Positions 14,239 to 24,740 of a stretch of DNA of 64,000 bases are shown piece by piece. The first letter of the stretch is position 1. Each line of letters opens with the position of its first letter. Source of the stretch: Leptoclinus maculatus (taxonomy: Eukaryota > Chordata > Actinopteri > Perciformes > Stichaeidae); the NCBI GenBank assembly GCA_032191485.1, contig JAVDOI010000019.1, forward strand, positions 13,675,755 to 13,739,754. The letters are read 5' to 3'. The notes below the pieces were generated by a model that saw nothing but the letters and a program-made list of their open reading frames with translations, was not told the origin of the DNA and did no database searches. Made by a program: the position numbers and the translations under genes.

Positions 14239-15071
14239 ACATGTCTTATTTAATACTTGATTCTTGTCCTATCAGAGGAGGAAGAGGAGGAAGAAGACGA
14301 CGACAACATGTCAACAACCACTAACAGAAGATCAAAGATCCCATGGAGGGTAATCCATCCGTAGAGTCTTCACACAGAGCTGCTCTCCAAACATAACATT
14401 AAATGCAGACATCAAACTTAGAAAATGGTCTGTTTGACTCTAAATGGACCATAGTTTACTAAATGAACATCATGCTGTATTGAAGAAGACTTGAAACTAG
14501 AGATTGAGACCATAAACTCATGTTTACAATGTTTACTGAGGTAATAAATCAAGAGAGAAGTAGAGTCATTTTCTCATAGACTTCTATAGAACCAGAGGAG
14601 TCGCCCCCTGGTGGACACTAGAGAGAATGCAGGATCTGTCCACAGACGTATAAACACCTGGAAAACAGCAAACACACAAAGTGAAAACAGCTGCTAATAC
14701 AGATGAATCAATGATCTGCAGTATCAGTGACATCACTTCTTAATATCCGTGCAGCTACATGTTGAATCTGCCCTCCGTTGTGATCCCTTCTTCTCCTCAG
14801 GTGTGCTGGTGTTACATGTCCTCCGGTGGGTTCTTCATGGTCTTCCTGATGGTGTCCTCCAAGCTTCTCAAGCACTCCGTCATTGTTGCAATCGACTACT
14901 GGTTGGCAATCTGGACCTCCAAAACCAACGGGACCGTCAGCAACGAGACCGTCGGCAACGAGACCATGGGCAACGCCGCAGGTCCCCCCGAGGTATGATG
15001 TCTCTGACGAGGGATTTCCTCATACAGGCTTTTTAAAGTTTAAGAAAAATATTTGCACGTTGTATTGTTTG

Positions 15072-15132
<61 letters not shown>

Positions 15133-16272
15133 CCCACAGGACTACTCCCACTACCTGCCGGTGTTCATCACCCTGTGTGCGGCTGGAATCACGTTGTGCC
15201 TCATCACCTCTCTCACTGTGGAGTTTCTGGGTCTTTCTGCAGCCACCAACCTGCACCACAACCTGCTCAACAAGATCATCCACGCTCCCATCAGGTGCAC
15301 GAACACACACACGCTCGTGCTCTGCATCCTCTCACATGTGGTAGAATAGTGTTTTGGGGTAAAGTTGTTGACACAGGGAGCTTTAAAAGGGGACGAGACA
15401 AGTCCCGTCTCTAAGGAAACACTCTGCACTTGACCTGGTTTTCTGTGCTCGTCCGCTCTCTCTGTGCCGGCTGAGTGTGTTTTTTTCCGACGCCTTTAGT
15501 AAGTAACCACAGTGAACTAAGTACGGTCACATTTACACACATGTGTACAGGTCTGTGCCGCATGTGTCGGGGAGTGAAGAAGACATAAAGTCACAACTGC
15601 AAGTCCAAAACCATATAAAATAGATATTAGAGACATTAAAACTACTAGGCCTAGTAAGTTATATGACCTTTTATTAAATGCCAGAGCTGAGAAACTCTGA
15701 TTAAAATGTGATTAAGATGTAATTTGATGTGTTCTACTGCCTCTCTCAGGTTCTTTGACATCACTCCTCTGGGGCAGATCCTCAACAGATTCTCCGCTGA
15801 CACCAACATCATAGACCAGGTGAGCAGAGTCCACATGACGATTACCTAGAAGAAGAAGAAGAAGAAGAAGAACATGGATCAAAATCTGACTTCCCTCTCT
15901 GTTATTCTCTCAGCACATTCCTCCAACACTGGAGTCCCTGACGAGGTCCACGCTGCTCTGTCTGTCGGCCATCGGCGTCATATCCTCCATCACTCCGGCT
16001 TTCCTCATCGCCTTGATTCCCCTGGCGGTGGCCTTCTACTTCATCCAGAAGTACTTCCGGGTGGCCTCTAAGTGAGTCATTACAGTTATCATTAAGTGTG
16101 TAATACATGTCCAAATACATGCATACATGAGTACATATACACTGAAACACTGAATACTTTCTGTCTCTCTCTCAGGGACCTCCAGGATCTGGATGACTCC
16201 ACACAGCTTCCTCTGCTCTGCCACTTCTCTGAGACCGCTGAAGGTCTCACCACTATAAGAGCATTCAGGTAC

Positions 16273-16313
<41 letters not shown>

Positions 16314-16533
16314 TCGTTTTCCTACTTTGTTGGGCCCGAACTTTTTCTACCCAAATGTGGGGTCCACCCTTTCCAGTGGCCCTACACCTCTGTAAAAAAA
16401 TCAGGCAAGATAAAAAATAATCTATATAATTATCATCTATTCAATATATCAAAATATTTAACTTTTTTTCTTGTGTTAGTTTTTTAGCCACTTTGCTGGG
16501 CTCTGTTTCTAGCATTCACAACTTGTGAGGTCT

Positions 16534-16615
<82 letters not shown>

Positions 16616-16964
16616 AACTTACACCCTGTCTTCACTGGAAGTATTTCAGCTGTAGACACTTTTATAATTAATTAATAATACATGATGAGGATATATGTAA
16701 GTGATAGTAGCTGCAGTGTATTGATGTTAGCAGTACTTCTCTTTGTAGCAGTACTGTTAGTGTGCGTCGTTGTACTTTTACTTCTAAAGCCTGCGTTGTA
16801 CTCGTAGTCTCATTGGTGGAATCGGCAGCATCAGTATCTCTTTGTATTTCTGTCTCCACTCTCGTTCCCATCGTCGCCGTAATCCAACATTAAACAGCTC
16901 TCACGCTGTTTTTCTCCTCTCCTCCCCGAGGACTTCCTCACACACAAATATACAAACGCTGAGA

Positions 16965-17005
<41 letters not shown>

Positions 17006-20000
17006 AAACAGAAACAGTGAATCTGGTGTTTTAGACAGATTCTTGGCAATCATGGGATGGTTCCCATTATCATTATCCACTGGTCTCCCTCCAAACCAAG
17101 TCTGGTTCAGAACGCAGACGATGATAAAGACCTTAATATTTCCTGTTTGCACGCTTGTCCGCTATCATACGTAGTGTGTGTACTTATACTGTTTCATGCA
17201 ACGCTTTATTTGTGAGGGAAAGAGCAGCCGAATGCAAACACCAGCTTTGCGTGTTGATGATTAGAAGGAGGTTTTTGAGCGTGTTCTGCTTTAATGTGTG
17301 TTTCAGACACGAGGCTCGATTTAAACAACGTATGCTGGAGCTGACGGACACCAACAACACGGCCTACCTGTTCCTGTCCGCTGCCAACCGCTGGCTGGAG
17401 GTCCGAACGGTGAGAAACTGTTATAACTGAATAAATCCTCTCTCACACGGCTGGAGGATTATGATCATGTTTCTATAAATGAACATGTCCTCTCCTTCTC
17501 TTTGCAGGACTACCTCGGAGCAGTGATAGTGCTGACAGCAGCAGGAGCCTCCATCTGGGTTCCAAGCATCGGTTTGGCTTCTGGAGGCCTCGTGGGCCTC
17601 GGACTCACGTACGCCCTCACGGTGAGTTCTCTGGTCTGATTTAAACCCATAATTATGAGGCTTTAAATGTCTTTTAAGATGTTTTATGTTTCGGTTTAGA
17701 TATGAACGTTATCTGAGCAAATGCGTGTCCCTCTGTAGGTCACCAACTACCTGAACTGGGTTGTGAGGAACCTCGCAGACCTGGAGGTCCAGATGGCCGC
17801 CGTGAAGAAGGTCAACAGCTTCCTGGGCACCGAGTCGGAGAACTACGAGGGAACTATGGGTAACTGAGTTCCTGTGAACTGTCCCTTTAAATCCTGAAGT
17901 CGTCTCAGACAAATGATCCGACTTGGCAGAACTTGTGAAATTGTGCGTGCAACAGTTTTTTATCTTTTGCTTAAGAGTCCAGAAGTTGTATTTTGGGTTT
18001 ATGGGATGTGCTGGACTCCGATAGCAAATCATAGAGACTTTTTTATTGTTTGACTTCTATTTTATCAGTTTACTGATAACAAACCGAGCCAAATCAAATC
18101 CAACCAAACCAAATCTTTCTTTCTTTAATCGAGACTGAGCGGCTGTTTTTGGGAAACATAACCAAAGCAATTCCTTTAGACTTTAGACTGTGATTTACAG
18201 TAAATCATCTCTGAGTGTCAGAGAACAGAAACATTCTTTCTCTCTGACGTCACGGAAGCTTCCAGCAAATTGATAAAAGTAAGAAAAACAAATAGGGAGG
18301 AAGAAACCAAAAGCATCCTTTAAGCAGAACGATGAAATCCTGATCTTCTCAGCATAGTAATGTAAGCATAGGGATGTCAGCAGCTCTTGCTCAGTGTTAT
18401 GACTCCGTCTATAAGGTCCATACGCTCCTGTTGAGCCAGGACTGTAACGTAGACTAACAGTCGGAGGTCTGTGTGTCTCTCGGTGATGAACCCCGGTGTG
18501 TGTTTCTGTCCCTGCAGACGCCTCTCAGGTGCCTGAGAACTGGCCCCAGGACGGCGAGATAAAGATCCAGGACCTGTGTGTGCGCTACGATCCGATGCTC
18601 AAACCGGTGCTCAAACACGTCAACATGTACATCGAGCCGGGCCAGAAGGTAATTACCACGAAGCCGAGAGCAATGCCGTGTGATAATATACTTTTAAATC
18701 TAACAAGTACAGTGTGGAATGGACGGCTAATAAGAAAAGTGGAAGAAAAGTGGACTTTTCCTTTGAAGTCACAGCCGAGTGTCTCCGTTAAACTGTGAGG
18801 TGACACTCGGGTGTCGACACTCGGCGTGTAGCCGCCGCTCTGTTGGCACACAGGTGTCCGATGTCTCACGGCGGTGTCACAGTGAAGCTTATTGCCTGTC
18901 TCCTCCTCCTCCTCCTCCTCCTCCTCCTCCAGGTGGGGATCTGCGGTCGCACCGGCAGCGGGAAGTCCTCTCTGTCGTTGGCCTTTTTCAACATGGTGGA
19001 CATGTTTGAAGGTGGGTCTGCTCTTTCTTCGTGGAGTATGCGTATGTCTCATTAAAGGGAGGGATTCTTAAGATAATGTTTGGGAAGTTTGCCGAAAAAG
19101 ATTTCCCTCCGGGTTTGTTTTTCTTGAGGAGTTCTTGACCTCCAGTTCTACTTTACTCCTTTTGTCACGTTCCTTCTCGAGCACTTCCTGTGATCCACTT
19201 ATGAGATGAAGACACTTCAGAGCACTTATATGTTCTTAGTTTCAGAGACGATCACATGACAGACCTCCTGCACGTTTGATGAAACTACAGCAGTTTCACC
19301 AAATTCCTGATCCTTTTCTTAGATGAAACTATTCATTCGTGAACTGTTTTTTTTAAAGTGGCAATAGATAACCTTTCCAGCGTTTCCGCATCCTTTGACG
19401 TTTTTACTACTAGCGACAAATTGAGCGTCTTTTTCAGACCGTCGCAATAAAAGTATGAACAGGATCAGGAGACAAAGAGGTCGGGATCCACCAGAGCAGA
19501 TCATCCTAAATGTGGACAATGAAACATGACATTTACACAAACATGTGACGCTGTCTGAACCCACACGCAGCAGGTTGAGATGATCTAATAGCAGGAATCT
19601 TAATGGGTTTTGGTCAAACTAAAGCACTACTGGAGGTAAATTAGTCATCTGCATCATCTCTAAACGTCCCTCATCCACCTTAAAGTAAAGTATTGTATGT
19701 TTATGTTGGAGAATCATGTTTATTTAAACGTCCCTCCTTTCTTTCCAGCTCATTTTAAACACTGGTGCCGGTCTCGTTTTGTTCTCTGTTGCTCTTAAAT
19801 ACCTGCCGAGAGGACCTGAAGTAGACTCTTCTATCAGAGGATTAAAATAAGGACATAACAAATGACGCCGCCCGTTTTTCGTGCATTCGCCTCCAGACTC
19901 TGAGTCTTATTTCTTCAAGACGGCCGTCAAGAAGTCCTAAAACTGTCTTTCTTCATTTATTGCATTTAGAAAAGCGAGTCGTAATCGCATCATTCTGTTT

Positions 20001-21704
20001 TCGCTCCGGGTGAAGATGACTTCGCCCGGACAGATTATTCGGACAGAGATGAGATTACAGTCTTTTTCCATACACACACACACACACACACACACACAGC
20101 TGGGCAGACGTTTCATTAAGCAGTAAATTAGGACGTGTGTGTGTCAGCAGCATTTCCTTATAAAGCAGTGAAATGGAAGCAGAGCGGCGTTCCTGGTGAT
20201 CGCTCTCCTGAACTGAACTGAACATTCTGGATTTCACTGTCCCAAAAATATAACATTGTATGCGACAGAACATAAATATTTATTCAAGACGTTGCAGCGT
20301 TGAGCGAGTAAAGGAGTTTTAAGTTGTAAGGACAAATTAAATGGATTATTTCAGTTTAAAAATGGCAAATAAAGGAGCAGTGAGTGTTCAACCGTACAGG
20401 ACTAAATGCCCATAATGTTCTGTTTTTGGGGGTTTTGTTGATCAGCAACAGGTGATCACACACACACTCACACACATTGTATCTGTGAAGGCAGTTCATC
20501 GTCAATCTAAAGGCCAAAGTACTGAAGCCAGAGCAGTGTTATGGAAGTATTTAGCCTGGTGATGTACTACCTCTGCTCCCTTTAATAGCTCCACTCCTCT
20601 GGGACGAAACATTTTACTTTCATGATAGTTTGTTGTTTAGAGTACAGACCGTCGTAGCTCAAAGAGGAATGAGCGTCGTAGGTTTCAGATACAGTAACGC
20701 TGAAACAATTACTCCACGTTCTATCCAGAAAACGCTACAAATGTGCTAAACAAACTAAATAATCTGAAGTCTTGGACTGTTGGTTTGCACAAAACAAGTG
20801 AAGAATCTCTGATAGACGTCACATTTGACAGACTAAAGCTGAGTCCAGACAGAAGGAGGCTTCACAGTATGAAGCTGCTTCATAAAAACACAGATTTAGT
20901 GGAAAACATTTTCAACTTGTGCTGACATGTGTCATCGTGTCATCGTTTCTTTCTACCGACTAACGAAGCATCACTTGGACTGTTACGTCTGGATGCACCT
21001 TCATGGGCTATAGATATGGAATAATATTAACATTCCGCTGTTGCTTTTGATGTGAGCATACGTTTGCCTATTTGCAGGGAAGATCGTCATCGATGGGATC
21101 GACATCTGTAAGCTTCCTCTGCAGACTCTCAGGTCCAGACTCTCCATCATCCTCCAGGATCCTGTGTTATTCAGCGGATCCATAAGGTACACAAAGCTTC
21201 TCTGTTTCCGCTGTAATAAGCCCAACATTTGTGAAGTATCACCGTGTGAAAGGTCTTAGTGTCTCAGGGCTTCAGGGCTCTGCAGACGAACAGTGACTAC
21301 AGTTCATTGGTGCTGCTGGAGACTCTTTGTTAAATAAATCTCAGTACTTATATCAAAGAAACCTAAACTGCAGCAACAAGTGAATGACTGACGAACAGGA
21401 AAACGAACTGTTCTGTCCCGAGAGACATCTTGTCACATGACGACACAAAGTCCCAGCTGTGGGGTTAGCAGTTGAAACCACAGTGGGAACTCTGGCTCGG
21501 ACCTAATCTGACTTTTGTCACAGACGTCACGGACGGAGGAGGTCGTCCTCCGTCTCCTTCTTCTTCTTCTCTTGACATACACACTCACAACCTCCGTGTG
21601 TTTGTGTTACAGACGATACAGTGACTCTGTGTTTGTTATAAAAGACAAAGAGCATGTGCTATTTGTTTGGACAGATATGTCGCTCCACATAATTGTGTGA
21701 GTGA

Positions 21705-21767
<63 letters not shown>

Positions 21768-24740
21768 TTGGCGTTTCCACCGGCTCTTGTTTATGTGAAC
21801 GTAAGCTCGGGGTGAATGGTCGACAGTAACTGTTTCACACTGTTATCTTAGATGTTTCTTTTATGTTCGGACTCTGCTGCACAGAATTATGAGAAGTTTA
21901 ATGTTGAAAATAAACGAGGAATTAAATGAAGCTGTTAAATTAACAACAGTAACCTTAATTACCTCTTTGTATGACACGGACACATAAGAATAGAACTACG
22001 TGGTCCATTCTTTACTCTAATATTTCATCTGTTTTTGCTAAATCTTCTCAATTTTCTCCCATTTTATAATGTAAAGTAGGTAAATTGCATCATTTAATGT
22101 CTTATCTAAGGAGACCTACAGGTAAATAAACAGCTTTATCTGAAGTTGTCCTGTGCTCACTGGGTGGTGCATTAAATCAATGACGAATACATTGAAATGC
22201 AAGCTCCGTTACTCTCCTTCGCTCAATGCACAATGACTCTAACCCTAACCAAACATAACTTACATTAAATACATCACTAACGTATGTTCTGTTGTTTAGA
22301 ACAACAGGTAGATGCATCAGCTCGGCACCTTCTGTCACTACAAACGCATCAACTGGAGTTTAAATCCGCCTCTTTGCAGGTTTAACCTCGATCCAGAGAG
22401 GACGTGCACCGACGATCGGCTCTGGGAGGCGCTGGAGATCGCTCAGTTGAAGAACATGGTGAAAGCGCTGCCTGGAGGACTCGGTACTCAAATACATCTC
22501 AAGATAGAGTTGGATTTAATGCACCAAAATACATTTATTAGCACATGCTTAAGACTTTCCGGTTAAACTGAATGTGTGTCTGTCTGAGTCCAGATGCTGT
22601 CGTGAACGAAGGTGGAGAGAACTTCAGCGTCGGTCAGAGGCAGCTCTTCTGTCTGGCTCGAGCCTTCGTGAGAAAGAGCAGCATCCTCATCATGGACGAA
22701 GCCACGGCGTCTATAGACATGGCCACGGTGTGTGTTCACGTGTGTGATGAGCGATAACGTGCGTTTCTCTGAGACCGTAGATCACTTACAGATGCTTCAG
22801 AGATCCGTGTTTGTTGGGGTTTGGGTTGGTTGAATGTAATGTAATAATAACGCTTAATATCTCTTTTCTTCCTTGCAGGAGAACATCTTACAGAAAGTTG
22901 TGATGACTGCGTTTGCAGACAGAACAGTCGTCACAATCGCAGTAAGTTCGTCGTTCTGGGTTTTGTTAGTTGAAAGTCAAACACGAGGTTCATTTGAACC
23001 AGAATATTGAGCTCCGGATGCAGATATGTGGTATCTGAGCATCCTTTGCATTATATTTTTCTTTTCCTGCACCGTTTTCCCCTTTTTCACACTGACTGTT
23101 CTTCCACACAGAATGTAATATCGTTAATATTACAGATGCATTTAGGGTCCTAAATGTAAAGTCCGTCCTCTTTTGCCTTTTCTTTCACTTATCTGCTTTC
23201 CTTTTTCTGACTTTCTGTCTCTCTGTTATACCGTCTTGTCCTCTGTATACTCTTTCTTCCACCCTTTCTACATTTCTCTCTCGCTCCCATCCTCCCCCCC
23301 CCCCCCATGTTTCCATCCTTTCCCCTGTCCTCCTCTTTGACCCTCCGTCCTGCCGCCAGCACCGCGTGTCCTCTATCTTGGACGCCGAGCAGGTGTTGGT
23401 CTTCTCCTCTGGGATCTTGGTGGAAAGTGACTCGGGTCCCAACCTGCTAGCACAGGAGGACAGCCTCTTCAGTGTGCTAGTGAGGACTCACAAGTAGACC
23501 CGGATCAGCACAGACCACTTTGGCTCTGCCCGGTATTTCCTCTTCCTTCCATTTTTTCTGCCTGTTTCTCTGTTTTCCCTACTTTTCCTGGCTGAGTCAG
23601 AGAGTCTGGGTCTGCTGAAGCCTTACTGCCACTGAAGGCCTGGTTGGTATCAAGTTAAAAATACTGCATGTTCTTTTCTACATATTTCATGTACATGCAG
23701 TGCAATGTGATCACACCCTGCACTGTTGTGACATCATTTACAGTGTTATTAAGATTTAAAGTGCTTTAAGTATTAATTTAGAGCATGTAAAATTACAACA
23801 ATTACAACTTCTTTTAGCTTTATTTTGAGGATACAAAAATACTACATGAGCTGCTTGTGACATAATGTGCAATAATGGGACATACATACCGTGAACATTA
23901 TTCATATACACTTATATCAAATTGTATATTGTACATAGAAGCTATCTGCCACTTCCCATATTATCTATTATCTTTACAGTTGACCGGTTTATATTTTTGA
24001 TATTGTGTATATTTGGACTGCAACTGCTGCACAAAACAAGACTTAAATGTAGTTTAAAAATAAAAAAAAGATTTTTATTTTTTAAACTACATTTAAGTAT
24101 TTTTTCGTCCATAATATTGCATGTTGATATCGTCACAGTTGGTGTTTATTACCGCCTCGTCGTCGTCTCATCTTAGCCATGGAAATAAAAAGGGGTGTTG
24201 ACAAGCAAACTTAGTTATAGTTTTCGTTAACAAACTTAAAATAACAACTTAAAATAACAAGTCTCAAGAAACAGAAAGGGCAACATCATCTGCAAAGAAA
24301 CGGAGGTCCCATCCTAATATCTTTGATCTGGACAGTGTCTTGAACTTTAATTACTTTATTTCAGTATTTATTTTATTGCAGCAAATTTAGGAGGAAGTGT
24401 CAATCGCACAAGCTATATGACACACCTTTTATAATAACTACAGCACTGTCAGAGAAGTCATTACATTATTTTGAAACTGTAAAAAAGACAAATGAAAACT
24501 GAAAACAATGCATTAAAGAGCTGATGGCTCAATCGTATGGCCATCTTTTTTTTTTTTTTTTATTAACATTACCTGACAGTCACTGTTGCTTTGTGTTCCC
24601 AGCACCGCGTCCACACCATCCTAACAGCCGACCTGGTCATCGTGATGAAGCGAGGGAACATTTTGGAGTACGACAAACCGGAGACTCTTCTGGAGCAGGA
24701 GGACGGGATGTTCGCTTCATTCGTCAGGGCCGACATGTAG
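924..24740 (+). CDS. abcc9: SUR2, sulfonylurea receptor / KATP regulatory subunit (ABCC9), 5'-truncated by window
   Basis: This ABCC-family ATPase does not transport. It surrounds the Kir6 pore and couples Mg-nucleotide state to channel opening at the plasma membrane. I see 35 exons. All junctions keep frame, giving about 1,248 residues if both 39-nt microexons and one terminal exon are used, against roughly 1,550 for full-length SUR2. TMD0, the L0 linker and the start lie before the window. Landmarks are an ILQRTFLQASYYVTIETG segment opening TMD1, NBD1 Walker A GQVGCGKSS, signature LSGGQRQ, a Walker B split as IVFL/DDPFSALD, an acidic EEEEEEEDDD linker, TMD2, NBD2 Walker A GRTGSGKSS and a degenerate signature FSVGQRQ. 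Two alternative last exons, plus kcnj8 downstream on the same strand, separate it from abcc8. Domain blocks are listed separately. Confidence 0.96.
3010..4409. other. abcc9 intron with a perfect hairpin and CT repeat
   Basis: The intron carries a perfect 25-bp inverted repeat with a 6-nt loop at 3396-3451 and a (CT)n tract at 4344-4394 that forms the pyrimidine tract of the next exon. Short ORFs here show no family similarity I recognise. Confidence 0.7.
3396..3451. repeat. Perfect 25-bp inverted repeat, 6-nt loop
   Basis: Left arm 3396-3420 is the exact reverse complement of right arm 3427-3451. The loop is GTTAGC. The inner part is made of GCTAAC/GTTAGC units and the outer part of GAGCCGAG-type sequence. 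It would form a stable stem in RNA or a cruciform in DNA. Confidence 0.9.
4518..6813. other. abcc9 intron, low-complexity tracts only
   Basis: Contains a GT repeat near 5298-5329, a GA repeat at about 5469-5522 and a poly-G run at about 6342-6360. No exon or mobile element recognised. Confidence 0.55.
6814..13976 (+). CDS. abcc9: abcc9 exons for nucleotide-binding domain 1 (visible exons 9-17)
   Basis: Exons are 6814-6886, 8339-8444 (Walker A GQVGCGKSS), 9376-9414, 10070-10108, 11614-11715, 11804-11888, 12268-12348 (signature LSGGQRQR), 13617-13754 (Walker B DDPFSALD, H-loop VLVTHKLQYL) and 13851-13976. NBD1 binds ATP and pairs with NBD2. The exons at 9376 and 10070 are both exactly 39 nt and phase-symmetric, and they encode the variable acidic linker before RYSVAYATQ. 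Intron 6887-8338 holds a dispersed repeat with a CCCCCTGCTGG core. Intron 10109-11613 holds a 67-bp GT tract and a fragment of a dispersed retroelement-like tail near 10460-10600. Intron 12349-13616 holds nothing I recognise. Confidence 0.94.
6960..7190 (+). repeat. Dispersed fish repeat, copy 1 (CCCCCTGCTGG core)
   Basis: The segment around 7105-7185 has the order AATCGGACTT, GTCGCCCCCTGCTGGCC, TTAGAGAGAATGCAGGTTTAAG. The same order recurs at 14560-14640 (+) and, reversed, at 30610-30690 in this window. Outer limits are uncertain. Confidence 0.75.
9376..9414 (+). CDS. abcc9: abcc9 microexon a (39 nt, symmetric, SUR1-like LPDNE)
   Basis: It is flanked by an acceptor (CATATCAG) and a donor (GTACTT). 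It enters and leaves in the same phase, so inclusion or skipping keeps frame. The peptide is K-LPDNETVHEENI, followed by a residue made across the junction. It resembles the SLPDSE stretch at the same place in SUR1 rather than the single microexon of mammalian SUR2. A short GT tract (about 9310-9338) lies upstream. Use in mRNA is inferred, not shown. Confidence 0.72.
10070..10108 (+). CDS. abcc9: abcc9 microexon b (39 nt, probable orthologue of mammalian exon 17)
   Basis: Acceptor TTTGACAG, donor GTAGAC, same length and phase as the preceding microexon. The peptide is N-WSESEESDEDIR-S, which matches the length, phase and acidic, serine-rich character of the 39-nt exon 17 of mammalian SUR2. 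Skipping of that exon is known to alter nucleotide sensitivity. The final AG|GTAG donor is weaker than its neighbours. Confidence 0.72.
10862..10928. repeat. (GT)n microsatellite
   Basis: About 33 uninterrupted GT units in an abcc9 intron. Confidence 0.95.
14079..17859 (+). CDS. abcc9: abcc9 exons for the acidic linker and TMD2 (visible exons 18-27)
   Basis: Exons are 14079-14178, 14276-14349, 14801-14992, 15140-15294, 15750-15819, 15914-16071, 16176-16268, 17307-17409, 17508-17621 and 17739-17859. The first two carry the SUR2 glutamate/aspartate tract (EEEEEEEDDD) that couples NBD1 to gating. The rest cover TMD2, including KLLKHSVIVAIDYWLA, FSADTNIIDQ, FRVASKDLQDLDDSTQLP and NYLNWVVRNLADLEVQM. 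Exon 14801-14992 ends in a repetitive extracellular stretch with three N-x-T sequons. The acceptor at 15140 abuts a GT repeat with no ordinary pyrimidine tract. A CA repeat starts just after the donor at 16269. Confidence 0.93.
14199..14235. repeat. (TA)n microsatellite
   Basis: TA dinucleotide tract inside the 97-nt intron between the two acidic-linker exons of abcc9. Confidence 0.95.
14475..14645 (+). repeat. Dispersed fish repeat, copy 2
   Basis: It reads through GAGACCATAAACTCATG, TTTACTGAGGTAATAAATCA and CATAGACTTCTATAGAACC into GTCGCCCCCTGGTGGACAC and AGAGAGAATGCAGG. I recognise this as a common teleost interspersed sequence. It sits in the intron before the first TMD2 membrane exon. 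Confidence 0.75.
15074..15130. repeat. (GT)n microsatellite on an abcc9 3' splice site
   Basis: The tract ends 9 nt before exon 15140. The acceptor context is only GACCCACAG, so the repeat occupies the place of the pyrimidine tract. Confidence 0.93.
16542..16612. repeat. (CA)n microsatellite
   Basis: About 35 CA units in the abcc9 intron 16269-17306. The same intron also holds CA tracts at about 16273-16311, directly after the donor, and 16966-16997. Confidence 0.95.
18518..22941 (+). CDS. abcc9: abcc9 exons for nucleotide-binding domain 2 (visible exons 28-33)
   Basis: Exons are 18518-18648, 18933-19011 (Walker A GRTGSGKSS), 21078-21186 (Q-loop IILQDPVLFSGS), 22380-22483, 22594-22727 (signature FSVGQRQ and Walker B ILIMDEATASID) and 22879-22941. 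NBD2 is the site whose MgADP occupancy opens the channel. The catalytic glutamate after Walker B (MDEAT) is present. The pyrimidine tract of the Walker A exon is a (TCC)n microsatellite. Large introns 19012-21077 and 21187-22379 contain microsatellites and no recognisable gene. Confidence 0.94.
18900..18930. repeat. (TCC)n tract serving as polypyrimidine tract of the NBD2 Walker A exon
   Basis: A run of TCC units ends two bases before the AG at 18931-18932. Confidence 0.9.
19012..21077. other. abcc9 intron, no gene recognised
   Basis: A 2-kb intron with a short CA tract near 20070-20098. Nothing else recognised. Confidence 0.55.
21705..21766. repeat. (GT)n microsatellite
   Basis: GT tract within abcc9 intron 21187-22379. 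The rest of that intron shows no recognisable feature. Confidence 0.95.
23360..23497 (+). CDS. abcc9: abcc9 alternative last coding exon, SUR2A type
   Basis: It begins HRVSSILDAEQVLVF and ends SVLVRTHK-stop, matching the C-terminal 42-45 residue module of SUR2A (cardiac and skeletal muscle form). It joins in phase 0 to exon 22879-22941 (TVVTIA). Acceptor is TGCCGCCAG. After the stop, a possible donor CCG/GTATTT at 23533 would make a 173-nt insert exon. That fits the mammalian pattern in which the SUR2A exon is spliced onward and the SUR2B exon becomes 3'UTR. The donor is weak and is an inference. Confidence 0.93.
   Translation, partial: HRVSSILDAEQVLVFSSGILVESDSGPNLLAQEDSLFSVLVRTHK
24041..24098. 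repeat. AT-rich hairpin between the two alternative abcc9 last exons
   Basis: The left arm starting ACTTAAATGTAGTTTAAAAA at 24041 is matched by a right arm ending TTAAACTACATTTAAGT at 24098. The stem is about 24 bp with one extra T on the right and a loop near AAAAAGATTT. It lies about 540 nt after the SUR2A stop and 500 nt before the SUR2B exon. Confidence 0.85.
24603..24740 (+). CDS. abcc9: abcc9 alternative last coding exon, SUR2B type
   Basis: It begins HRVHTILTADLVIVMKRGNI and ends FASFVRADM-stop, matching the SUR2B (smooth muscle/vascular) C-terminus, which resembles SUR1. It has the same acceptor phase and exactly the same coding length (138 nt with stop) as the SUR2A exon 1.1 kb upstream. 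A run of about 18 T lies 40-60 nt before the acceptor, a strong pyrimidine tract. Candidate poly(A) signals downstream are weak; an AATAAA lies at 26197. Confidence 0.95.
   Translation, partial: HRVHTILTADLVIVMKRGNILEYDKPETLLEQEDGMFASFVRADM

Noticed and set aside
22236..22252. CTAACCCTAACC as an interstitial telomere repeat
   Set aside because: Only two units; chance is likely.
924..24740. Assignment to abcc8 (SUR1) instead of abcc9
   Set aside because: The acidic EEEEEEEDDD linker, paired SUR2A/SUR2B last exons and the neighbouring Kir6.1 gene all indicate abcc9, despite the SUR1-like microexon.
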